In this document: piece after piece, positions 19,257 to 26,860 of the stretch | How the letters are laid out: the number at the start of each line of letters is the position of its first letter | Numbering within the stretch: position 1 is the first letter of the stretch | Assembly (NCBI RefSeq): GCF_009712605.1 | Contig: NZ_WASO01000003.1 | Span: 114,523 to 178,522 of the forward strand | Length of the DNA stretch: 64,000 nt | Reading direction: 5' to 3' | Source: Paludibacter sp. | GTDB lineage: Bacteria; Bacteroidota; Bacteroidia; Bacteroidales; Paludibacteraceae | The notes under the pieces: model-generated | The model's database searches: none | What the model was told of the DNA's origin: nothing | What the model saw: the letters and a program-made list of their open reading frames with translations, nothing else | Program-made: the position numbers and the translations under genes

Positions 19257-20321
19257 ATGCAAACCTGGAAAACTAACTTTGAAGAAACCAAACAGCACTA
19301 CCTCAACTGGTGGAACCATAAAGGCATTGTGCTGACCATGTGGGAACACCTGCAAAAAGATGGAGCACCGTATGCCGATGTGGCAGCGCCTGCTCCGCAT
19401 AAAGATATGAATCAGTTTTGGTTCGATCCGCAGTGGCGGGCCGATTACCTGCACTATACCATGTCGCGCAATTCGTACATGGCCGATATTCTCCCGGTTG
19501 CCAATACGCAACTGGGTCCCGGTTCGCTGGCGGCTACCATTGGTGCCGATCTTGAAGGGCGTGAAGACACTATCTGGATCAGAGAAAATGCAGGTTTTGA
19601 CGGTAATATCCGCTTTGACGAAAATAATAAATGGTACCAACTGCATCTCGATTTGCTGAAAGCTTGCAAGGCGAAAGCGCAGGGCAATTATCTGGTAGGC
19701 TGTCCCGATTTGGTGGAAGGCCTCGATACGTTAGCCAGTCTGAAAGGACCGGACAACGTACTGATGGACATGATTCTTGATCCCGACCGTACACTGGAGC
19801 AGTTGCAGGCCATCAACGATGTTTATTTCAAGGTATTCGACGACATTTACGATATAATCAACGTGGATGGTGAGATGGCATTTTGCTATTTTTCTATTTG
19901 GGGACCCGCCAAAACATCCAAGTTGCAGTGCGACATCTCCATTATGATTTCGCCGGAAGATTTCCGGATATTTGCCTTGCCCTTCCTGAAACAGCAATGC
20001 GACAAGATCGATTACACGCTCTATCACCTTGATGGGGTGGATGCTATTCGCCATTTGGATGCGCTGTTGGAGATTGAAAACCTGAGCGCCATTCAGTGGA
20101 CGCCGGGTTACGGTCAGCCGCAGGGAGGCAGTCCGCAATGGTACGACCTGTATAAGAAGATAATAGCCGGAGGAAAATCCATTATGGCCAATTGGGTGAC
20201 ATTGGACGAATTACAACCGTTACTCGATAATGTGGGTAATCAGGGATTGCACATCAACGTCGATTTCAAATCGGAAAAAGAGATTGAGCAGGCATTGAGA
20301 ATTGTAGAAAAATACAGATAA
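19257..20321 (+). CDS. UroD/MtaA-superfamily protein lacking the zinc Cys (UroD-A)
   Basis: This 354-residue cytoplasmic protein has the uroporphyrinogen-decarboxylase-like TIM-barrel layout found in corrinoid methyltransferases (the DLVEGLDTLASLKGPDNVLMD and SPEDFRIFALPFLKQQCDKID segments, then YHLDG). At the position where family methyltransferases have His-X-Cys, it has His257-Leu-Asp259, and the C-terminal zinc Cys is also missing (LHINVDF). The N-terminal motif of true heme-pathway UroD is absent, so heme synthesis is unlikely. It may bind a methylated substrate without zinc thiol chemistry, or be a non-methyltransferase relative. The gene follows the GH31 alpha-xylosidase by 59 nt and precedes a symporter, suggesting one transcription unit for uptake and processing of a small glycoside. 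Exact function is not recognised. Confidence 0.65.
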   Translation: MQTWKTNFEETKQHYLNWWNHKGIVLTMWEHLQKDGAPYADVAAPAPHKDMNQFWFDPQWRADYLHYTMSRNSYMADILPVANTQLGPGSLAATIGADLEGREDTIWIRENAGFDGNIRFDENNKWYQLHLDLLKACKAKAQGNYLVGCPDLVEGLDTLASLKGPDNVLMDMILDPDRTLEQLQAINDVYFKVFDDIYDIINVDGEMAFCYFSIWGPAKTSKLQCDISIMISPEDFRIFALPFLKQQCDKIDYTLYHLDGVDAIRHLDALLEIENLSAIQWTPGYGQPQGGSPQWYDLYKKIIAGGKSIMANWVTLDELQPLLDNVGNQGLHINVDFKSEKEIEQALRIVEKYR

Positions 20322-20605
20322 ATTCATAGACATTATATCGGATAAGAGTTAAGCGATTGAATAATAACATTGTGTTAGGACCTCTCCTCCTAACCTCCTC
20401 TCCCAAGGAGAGGAGGAATACGAAGGTGATAATATGAGATAAGACTCATTAATGCAGATATAAAGCCCCTCTCTTCGGGAGAGGTCAATTGTTGAAATCT
20501 AACAACGATATAATGAGCCAACAGCAGAAATAATTGATTTTCTTGACAAATTACGTGTACGATAACGGACAATACGTTTAACCTTATACTATAAACTGAA
20601 TATTC
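20322..20605. repeat. Intergenic region with palindromic repeats before the symporter gene
   Basis: Positions about 20378-20416 hold a palindromic unit (CCTCTCCTCC... CCAAGGAGAGGAGG), and about 20464-20488 a second, CCCCTCTCTTCGGGAGAGG. Both belong to the REP-like class also seen near 9664-9737 and within the 16138 gene. I see no clear promoter and no B12-box sequence. Confidence 0.55.
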
Positions 20606-22171
20606 ATGAATAACATTTTAGGCACTCTCCAGAGCCTCGATTTTGTGATTATTGCCGTCTACATGGCGACTTTGATCTTTATCGGTTACTGGGTGAGTTT
20701 TGTAAAGAAGAAAAAAGAGAACGAGAATATGTTTCTCGCCGAACACTCGTTGACGTGGCCTTCCATCGGGCTCAATATGTGGGGAACTAACGTTGGACCC
20801 TCCATGTTGTTGGCTTCAGCAAGTGCCGGATACACCACGGGTATCGTGTCGGGAAATTTTGCGTGGTATGCGTTCATTTTCATATTGATGCTGGCGGTGG
20901 TTTTTGCACCGCGTTACATCGGGGCTAAGGTTTCGACTTTGCCCGAATACATGGGAAAACGGTTCGGACAATCGACCCGCCACCTGTTGGCCTGGTACAC
21001 GCTGATCACGATTCTGATTTCGTGGTTGTCGTTGGGATTGTTTGCCGGTGGCATCATGGTGAAACAGTTGCTGGGCATTCCGATGTGGTCGTCTATCATC
21101 ATCATGGTGGTTCTCGCAACGTTGCTGACGGCTGCCGGAGGTTTGAAAGCGATTGCATATACCAGTGTTTTTCAGATGATTTTGCTGATCATTGTCTCGC
21201 TAACGTTGACGCTGATCGGACTCGATAAAGTAGGCGGTCCTTCGGAATTGTTTCGTCAAACGCCGGGACACTACTGGCAGATGTTTTTGCCGAACTCGGA
21301 CAAAGACTTTCCGTGGTTGGCCATTATCCTGGGTTATCCCATTATGGGAGTCTGGTTCTGGTGTACCGAGCAGTCGATGGTGCAGTCGGTTCTTGGGGCT
21401 AAAAATCTGAAACAAGGACAATTGGGTGCCAGTTTTATCGGTTGGTTGAAGATTCTGGATGTACCTTTGTTTATTTTACCGGGGGTGATTTGCTTTGTGC
21501 TCTATCCGCATTTGGCAAATCCGGACGCAGCGTATCTCACACTGGTAACCAATATTTTCCCGATGGGGATGAAGGGGCTGATTATCGTAGTGCTGATGGC
21601 GGCGTTGATCGGCAATGTTGGTTCGTCGCTCAATTCGGTGAGTACGGTTTACACGATGGATATCTACCTGAAAAAGCATAAACCAAACGCGACCAATGCC
21701 GATATTATCCGAATCGGGCGTTGGGTGACGGTGGTAAGCGCCGTAGTCTCTGTGGTCATTGCACTGGCAATCGATGGCATCAAGGGATTGAATCTGTTCA
21801 ATGTTTTCCAGTCGGTACTGGGATTCCTGGCTCCGCCGATGTCGGTGGCATTTTTGTTTGCCGTGTTGTGGAAAAAAACATCGCGTCGTGCCATCAATTG
21901 GGTTCTGTCGGCCGGAACGCTGGTTTGCCTGACCATCGGGATATTGTTTTACCTGAAACTGATTTTCGCCGATTTGCATTTCCTCTACCTGTCGTTCTTT
22001 CTGTTTGTGGGACTGTCCCTTTTCACGGTCGTTTATTCACTGATGGACAAAAGAGCCGAGGATCACGAAAATACGCTGGACTACAAACCGATCAAAGTAT
22101 CGAATACGGTAAAAATTGCATGGGGATTGCTTATCGTGGTGATGGTTACATTGTACATCATATTCAATTGA
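20606..22171 (+). CDS. Sodium:solute symporter (SSS family)
   Basis: This 521-residue integral membrane protein has about 13-14 hydrophobic helices, with the SSS-family (PF00474) beginning at VIIAVYMATLIFIGYWVS and the conserved NMWGTNVGPSMLLASASAGYTTG, LPEYMGKRFG and LNSVSTVYTMDIY segments. SSS members couple sodium entry to import of sugars, sugar acids and similar solutes; the SGLT-like subgroup, common in Bacteroidota sugar loci, fits best here. It lies between UroD-A and the corrinoid protein gene, so its cargo is probably the substrate of the methyl-transfer module or the GH31 alpha-xylosidase, for example a methylated mono- or disaccharide. The specificity cannot be read from sequence. 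Confidence 0.9.
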   Translation: MNNILGTLQSLDFVIIAVYMATLIFIGYWVSFVKKKKENENMFLAEHSLTWPSIGLNMWGTNVGPSMLLASASAGYTTGIVSGNFAWYAFIFILMLAVVFAPRYIGAKVSTLPEYMGKRFGQSTRHLLAWYTLITILISWLSLGLFAGGIMVKQLLGIPMWSSIIIMVVLATLLTAAGGLKAIAYTSVFQMILLIIVSLTLTLIGLDKVGGPSELFRQTPGHYWQMFLPNSDKDFPWLAIILGYPIMGVWFWCTEQSMVQSVLGAKNLKQGQLGASFIGWLKILDVPLFILPGVICFVLYPHLANPDAAYLTLVTNIFPMGMKGLIIVVLMAALIGNVGSSLNSVSTVYTMDIYLKKHKPNATNADIIRIGRWVTVVSAVVSVVIALAIDGIKGLNLFNVFQSVLGFLAPPMSVAFLFAVLWKKTSRRAINWVLSAGTLVCLTIGILFYLKLIFADLHFLYLSFFLFVGLSLFTVVYSLMDKRAEDHENTLDYKPIKVSNTVKIAWGLLIVVMVTLYIIFN

Positions 22172-22236
22172 AAGACCTGAGCATAAACGCTAAACACTAA
22201 ACAAAAATATTTACACTAAACAAAACATAGAGCATT

Positions 22237-22905
22237 ATGAATCAGGAATTATTAATGAAACTTTCCGAATGTGTGGAATTCGGGAAAATTAATTTGGCAT
22301 CGCCTTATCCTCCCACTATGAAGGGGCAACCGGGAGCCGACGAATATACCAAAGAAGCGCTGGAAGCCGGTGCACAGCCATCTGAGATTTTGGACGAACT
22401 GGTTGCGGCTATGGGCAAAGTAGGCCAAAAGTTCACTGAAAATAAAATTTTTGTTCCACAAATGTTACTCTCGGCCAAGGCGATGAGCGCGGCAATGGCG
22501 CACCTGAAACCTTTCTTTGCAAGCGGCGCCGTACAGCGTAAAGGTACTTTCATTATCGGAACCGTATTCGGCGATTTGCACGATATCGGCAAAAACTTAG
22601 TTGCCATGATGGTGGAAGGTGCCGGTTGGGAAGTGATTGACCTGGGTATCGACGTGAAGGTCGAAAAATTTGTGGAAGCCGTACAGCAACATCCGGGTGC
22701 AGCACTGGGTATCTCGGCGTTGCTGACCACCACGATGGTGAACATCCAACCGGTGATCGAGGCGGTGAAAGCGGTATCTCCCGACACTAAAATTATTGTT
22801 GGAGGAGCACCTTTGTCAGCCGAGTTTGCTGCTTCCATCGGTGCCGATGCCTACGGCAAAACACCGCAGGACGACATCGTTTGGCTGGACACACTGATTG
22901 CATAA
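22237..22905 (+). CDS. Corrinoid (B12-binding) methyl-carrier protein
   Basis: This 222-residue protein has the two-domain form of MtaC/MtbC/MttC-type corrinoid proteins. Residues about 1-95 form the helical cap domain (ILDELVAAMGKVGQKFTENKIFVPQMLLSAKAM...), and about 103-222 the Rossmann-type cobalamin domain. The cobalamin motif is present as GDLHDIGKN (Asp113-X-His115-X-X-Gly118), with His115 the expected lower axial ligand, followed by SALLTTT (about 160-166) and VGGAPLS (about 188-194). Such proteins carry a methyl group on cobalt between a substrate-specific methyltransferase and a second methyltransferase. There is no fused MetH module, so it is a catabolic-type carrier. Its neighbours (UroD-family methyltransferase 113 nt downstream, then a MetH-activation-like protein) complete a methyl-transfer set. 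It is the only corrinoid protein in the window. Confidence 0.92.
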   Translation: MNQELLMKLSECVEFGKINLASPYPPTMKGQPGADEYTKEALEAGAQPSEILDELVAAMGKVGQKFTENKIFVPQMLLSAKAMSAAMAHLKPFFASGAVQRKGTFIIGTVFGDLHDIGKNLVAMMVEGAGWEVIDLGIDVKVEKFVEAVQQHPGAALGISALLTTTMVNIQPVIEAVKAVSPDTKIIVGGAPLSAEFAASIGADAYGKTPQDDIVWLDTLIA

Positions 22906-23017
22906 TATTTACGATTGACAATTTACAAAGTACGATTTAGAGTCTGCTTAACGGATTTGTTTCTCAAATTCGTAAGGGCTGTCTTTATTCTTGGCTCTTT
23001 GTTCTAATATCTAAAAA

Positions 23018-24016
23018 ATGAAATCCTGGATCGATTCCATTCTTACAAGTAAACAACGCATCGCACTGCCCATTATGACTCATCCGGGCATCGAAGCGAT
23101 CGGTAAAACAGTAAAAGAAGCCGTCAGCGACGGACAGGTACATTACGAGGCTATCAAATCGGTGGCAGAGCAGTTTGCCATGCCGGCCTGCACCTCCATT
23201 ATGGATTTGACGGTAGAGGCCGAAGCTTTCGGAGCAACCATCAATCTCCCGGACAATGAGGTGCCGACGGTAACCGGTCGTCTGGTATCGGATGCCGAAT
23301 CTATTGCCGCACTCGAAGTGCCATCGCTCGAAAAGGGGCGTGTGCCTGCTTACCTGTTGGCCAACAAACTGGCAGCCGAAAATATTACCGACAAACCGGT
23401 CTTTTCGGGGTGCATCGGACCGTTCTCGTTGGCAGGTCGTTTGTACGACATGTCGGAAATCATGGTAGGTATCTACATAGAACCCGATGCCATCAACGAA
23501 CTGTTATCGAAATGTACGCAGTTTCTGATTGACTATTGCAAGGCATTAAAAGCAAGTGGAACACAGGGTGTGGTGATGGCCGAACCTGCTGCCGGCTTAT
23601 TGTCGAATGAAGATTGTCAGATGTATTCCTCGGGATATGTGAAACAGATTGTTGAGGCTGTGCAGGACGATAATTTTACTGTAATTTTGCATAACTGCGG
23701 CAACACGGGTCATTGCACGGAAGCGATGTTGGCAACCGGTGCACGCGCACTCCATTTTGGTAATAAAATCGACATGGTGCAGGCCTTGAACGACTGCCCT
23801 GCCGATGTGATTGTTATGGGAAATCTCGATCCGGTCGGCGTATTCAAAATGGGGACTCCCGATGAGGTGTATGCCCAAACCAAGGAGTTGCTCGAAAAGA
23901 CGACCAGCTATGCCAATTTTGTTATTTCGTCGGGTTGTGATATTCCTCCGCACGCGTCCAATGCCAATATCGAAGCTTTTTTCAGGGCTGTGCAGGAATA
24001 CAATGAGACGATTTGA
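23018..24016 (+). CDS. MtaA/MtbA-like UroD-family corrinoid methyltransferase (UroD-B)
   Basis: This 332-residue protein is a UroD-superfamily TIM barrel with the zinc motif of methylcobamide methyltransferases: His225-X-Cys227 in VILHNCGN and Cys307 in SSGCDIPPH. The beginning (KQRIALPIMTHPGIEAIG), CTSIMDLTVEAEAFGA and GCIGPFSLAGRL are typical of MtaA/CmuA relatives. Family members bind a thiol or a methyl donor through zinc and exchange a methyl group with a corrinoid protein; in methanogens the acceptor is coenzyme M. Bacteroidota are not known to make coenzyme M, so homocysteine or another acceptor is likely, or the protein may be the substrate-side methyltransferase. Adjacent placement to the corrinoid protein makes it the best candidate direct partner. 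Confidence 0.85.
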   Translation: MKSWIDSILTSKQRIALPIMTHPGIEAIGKTVKEAVSDGQVHYEAIKSVAEQFAMPACTSIMDLTVEAEAFGATINLPDNEVPTVTGRLVSDAESIAALEVPSLEKGRVPAYLLANKLAAENITDKPVFSGCIGPFSLAGRLYDMSEIMVGIYIEPDAINELLSKCTQFLIDYCKALKASGTQGVVMAEPAAGLLSNEDCQMYSSGYVKQIVEAVQDDNFTVILHNCGNTGHCTEAMLATGARALHFGNKIDMVQALNDCPADVIVMGNLDPVGVFKMGTPDEVYAQTKELLEKTTSYANFVISSGCDIPPHASNANIEAFFRAVQEYNETI

Positions 24017-24079
24017 AGATTTGAAAATGAAATCTGCTGAAGTCAAATTAGTAGATAACATATTATGAGATAATAATTA

Positions 24080-24156
24080 AGAATAAAGGATAACGAGCAA
24101 AGACTGTAATTCGAACAGGTCAAAGTCTTTGTTCTTTGTTCTTTACTCTTTGTTCT
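24080..24156. repeat. Imperfect inverted repeat of the GAACAAAG/AATAAAG class
   Basis: The left arm (24080-24105, containing GAATAAAGGATAACGAGC) pairs imperfectly with the right arm (24124-24156, built of repeated CTTTGTTCTTTGTTC). The same words recur after the 11435 gene (16047-16078) and before UroD-B (about 22980-23005). It overlaps the TTG at 24136 that an automatic start choice could use for the next gene. Confidence 0.5.
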
Positions 24157-24159
24157 ATA

Positions 24160-24861
24160 ATGCAACATACAGAATTTCAAACATACAGTTACGCTTTTGA
24201 GGAAGTCGCTCCCACGGTAGTGGAAATTTGCGATTTTCTGAAGTTGGATCCTTCGGAAAAGGAGCATCCGGGAATTGTATTTCTGGAAGAGATTTTGCCG
24301 GAGTTGCAATCGAACAAATACATTCGGGGTGGGTATAAAATTCTGCCTGTTAATAAGCTGAGTATTACGGACGGGCAAATTGTTATTGCGGATACAAGCT
24401 TGAGGGTTGAGCGTCAGGTGGCCGGTTACCTGAAAGGATCGGAGTATGCGGCGCTGTTTCTCTGTACGGCAGGTGATCTCTTTTCGGAGTTGTCGACCTA
24501 CCTGAATGATCAGAACGATTTTCTGGAAGCGTATATCGTGGATACTATCGGATCACTTACGGTAGAAAAAGCGATGGACAAGATTCAGGCTGCTTTGGAA
24601 CTGAAAGCGGCAGCCCGTGGCCTTGAGATCAGCAATCGGTACAGTCCGGGTTATTGCAACTGGCATCTCTCGTCGCAGAAAGCATTGTTCAGCCTTATTG
24701 GCGAGAACCCGAGCGGTATTTCGCTCTCCGACTCCTGCCTGATGCAGCCGATCAAATCGGTGAGTGGCATTATCGGCATCGGCAAAACCGTGACCCGTAA
24801 AGAGTACGGTTGTGCTGTTTGCCAAAATGAAAACTGCATTTACCGAAAGATCAAACAGTAA
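24160..24861 (+). CDS. Stand-alone MetH-activation-domain-like protein with C-terminal Cys cluster
   Basis: I use ATG 24160 (233 residues); an upstream TTG at 24136 falls in an inverted repeat and is less likely. The fold resembles the activation (SAM-binding) domain of cobalamin-dependent methionine synthase, especially Arg160-Tyr-Ser-Pro-Gly-Tyr (cf. RxxxGY of MetH), SSQKALFSLIG, and SLSDSCLMQPIKSVSGIIGIG. In MetH this domain rescues oxidised cob(II)alamin by reductive methylation with SAM. A C-terminal Cys cluster (Cys218, Cys221, Cys226) suggests an iron-sulfur or metal site. The protein follows UroD-B by 143 nt and probably reactivates the corrinoid protein encoded at 22237, in place of the ATP-dependent RACo/RamA type used by many acetogens, of which no gene is visible. 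The reactivation role is inference. Confidence 0.75.
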   Translation: MQHTEFQTYSYAFEEVAPTVVEICDFLKLDPSEKEHPGIVFLEEILPELQSNKYIRGGYKILPVNKLSITDGQIVIADTSLRVERQVAGYLKGSEYAALFLCTAGDLFSELSTYLNDQNDFLEAYIVDTIGSLTVEKAMDKIQAALELKAAARGLEISNRYSPGYCNWHLSSQKALFSLIGENPSGISLSDSCLMQPIKSVSGIIGIGKTVTRKEYGCAVCQNENCIYRKIKQ

Positions 24862-24981
24862 ATTTGAGAATTTGAAGATGTGGAAATTTGAAAATGGAAT
24901 CTGATGAACACAAAGCAAACGAAGTTTTCTTTGTGCTCCTTTGTGATGCACTTTGTCCCTTTGTGGTAAGATAATCAAATA

Positions 24982-25002
24982 GTAAATGAATAAATTGTAA
25001 AT
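24982..25002 (+). repeat. 21-bp leader repeat, copy 1 (before GH141)
   Basis: The 21-bp sequence GTAAATGAATAAATTGTAAA plus T ends 7 nt before the ATG at 25010. Identical copies lie at 31330-31350 and 50194-50214, each also 7 nt from its start codon. Confidence 0.85.
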
Positions 25003-25009
25003 TTTATAT

Positions 25010-26845
25010 ATGAAGTCCTTCTTTCTTGCCGGTTTTATGCTGGCATCGGTTTCGCTTTTTGCCACCGATATTTATGTTTCTCCTTCGGGGAACGATGCTG
25101 CCGATGGTTCTGCATCTGCACCCAAAGCCACGCTCTCTGCGGCTTTGCGCGATGCCCGCAACCTGCGTCGTTTGCAGAAAGTAGCCAAAGACGAAGCGAT
25201 TCATATTATTCTCAAAGGAGGAACTTATTTCCAGTACGAACCGGTTTTCGTTCGTCCCGAAGACAACGGAACGGAGAGCAGTCCTACCATCATTGAAGCC
25301 GCTGCGGGCGAACTGCCGGTGCTGAGCGGAGGGATGAAGGTGAGCGGCTGGAAAAAGCAAGGAAAATTCTGGGTAGCCGATGTGCCTGATTTCAACGGCT
25401 GTCGACTTAATTTTCGTCAGTTGTGGGTGAATGGCGCTAAAGCTGTTCGTGCCCGCGATGTGGCCGATTTTACCAAAATGAATACTATTTTGAAAAACGA
25501 CAAAAAGCACCAAACGCTATGGGTGCCGGCAAAGGCCGTCAGAAGTATTGCCAAAGCACCTCATGCCGAACTGGTCATCCATCAGATGTGGGGAGTGGCC
25601 AACCTGCGTATTAAATCGGTCGTTTTTCATGGAGATTCGGCCGGCATCAAATTCCACAATCCCGAATCGCGTATTCAGTTTGAACATCCCTGGCCGTCGC
25701 CGACTGTTGGCAAACCGTTCAACAATTCGGCTTTCTACCTCACCAATGCCCTGGAATTGCTCGATCAACCGGGTGAATGGTTTTACGATCAGGATAAAGC
25801 CAAACTGTATTACATTCCGCGAGCCGGTGAAGATATGAGCAAGTCCGAAGCGATTGTGCCGGCTATCGAAACGCTGGTTACGGTAGAGGGAACGCTTGAA
25901 AAACCGGTTCAATATGTTTATTTCAAAGGCATTGCATTTAACCACACTACCTGGACTCGCCCATCGGAAAAAGGACATGTGCCCCTGCAATCGGGCATGT
26001 TTTTCTACGATGCTTACAGGATAGATCCTCCGGGTGCCTTGGACAATGAAAACCGCGGCCTTGAAAATCAGGCCTGGTTGGGTCGCCAACCGGCTGCCGT
26101 GATGATGAACAATGTGCGTAATATTTCCGTGAGCGGGTGTCGTTTCGAACATCTTGGCGCTGCGGGTATCGATATGGTTACGGGTTGCCAGTACACCAAT
26201 CTGGAGGGGTGCCTCTTCCGCGACATTGCTGCAAATGGTATTGTTACCGGATTTATGGGCAGTAAAACACTGGAGGCACATCTTCCGTACGATCCGTTGG
26301 ATGAACGGGAACTTTGTACCGATCAGCGCATTGCCAATAATTATGTCACCGATGTGGCAAACGAAGACTGGTCGTGTGCAGGCATTGCAGCCGGATTTGT
26401 CCGCAACATTGCCATCGAACACAACGAATTGTACGATATTCCTTACATGGGCATCAGTCTTGGCTGGGCGTGGAGCAAGAGTGTGAACTGCATGCGTAAC
26501 AACCGTGTGTATGCCAACTATATCCACCATTTTGCGACGAAAGAATCAGATGTGGCGGCAATTTATATCTTGTCGGTGCAACCGAAAACAATGGTGACCG
26601 AAAACGTGGTGGACAGCTGTATGGTGCCTCCGTTTGTACACGATCCCGAACACTGGTTCTACCTCTACACCGACGAAGGATCGTCGTTCATCACCATGAA
26701 AGACAACTGGACACCTTCGGAAAAATACCTGAAGAATGCCAACGGTCCCGGCAATACCTGGGAAAACAACGGTCCCCAGGTTTCCGATTCGATCAAAAGC
26801 CGCGCGGGGTTGGAAGCAAAGTATTTGTATTTGAAGAAATTGTAA
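25010..26845 (+). CDS. GH141 family right-handed beta-helix glycosidase
   Basis: This 611-residue secreted protein has a signal peptide (MKSFFLAGFMLASVSLFA) and a parallel beta-helix with many NN-x-V-type turns. The beginning (DIYVSPSGNDAADGSASAPKATLSAALRDAR), the GGMKVSGWKKQGKFWVADVP segment, the LFYD-like QDKAKLYYIPRAGEDM region, and the C-terminal HFATKESDVAAIYILS region match the GH141 family. The best-known member, BT1002 of B. thetaiotaomicron, is an alpha-L-fucosidase that removes L-fucose of RG-II chain A; family members with xylanase activity also exist. The length (about 600) agrees. The gene is followed 15 nt later by a GH78 gene; in B. thetaiotaomicron a GH78 (BT1001) neighbours BT1002, as I recall. 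Catalytic residues are not assigned here. Confidence 0.8.
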   Translation: MKSFFLAGFMLASVSLFATDIYVSPSGNDAADGSASAPKATLSAALRDARNLRRLQKVAKDEAIHIILKGGTYFQYEPVFVRPEDNGTESSPTIIEAAAGELPVLSGGMKVSGWKKQGKFWVADVPDFNGCRLNFRQLWVNGAKAVRARDVADFTKMNTILKNDKKHQTLWVPAKAVRSIAKAPHAELVIHQMWGVANLRIKSVVFHGDSAGIKFHNPESRIQFEHPWPSPTVGKPFNNSAFYLTNALELLDQPGEWFYDQDKAKLYYIPRAGEDMSKSEAIVPAIETLVTVEGTLEKPVQYVYFKGIAFNHTTWTRPSEKGHVPLQSGMFFYDAYRIDPPGALDNENRGLENQAWLGRQPAAVMMNNVRNISVSGCRFEHLGAAGIDMVTGCQYTNLEGCLFRDIAANGIVTGFMGSKTLEAHLPYDPLDERELCTDQRIANNYVTDVANEDWSCAGIAAGFVRNIAIEHNELYDIPYMGISLGWAWSKSVNCMRNNRVYANYIHHFATKESDVAAIYILSVQPKTMVTENVVDSCMVPPFVHDPEHWFYLYTDEGSSFITMKDNWTPSEKYLKNANGPGNTWENNGPQVSDSIKSRAGLEAKYLYLKKL

Positions 26846-26860
26846 TTCGCAATTATATCC

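Noticed and set aside
20322-22236. Cobalamin riboswitch before the corrinoid module
   Set aside because: I looked for a B12-box-like GCCACTG and surrounding conserved core in the gaps near 16.9, 20.3, 22.2 and 23.0 kb and saw none.
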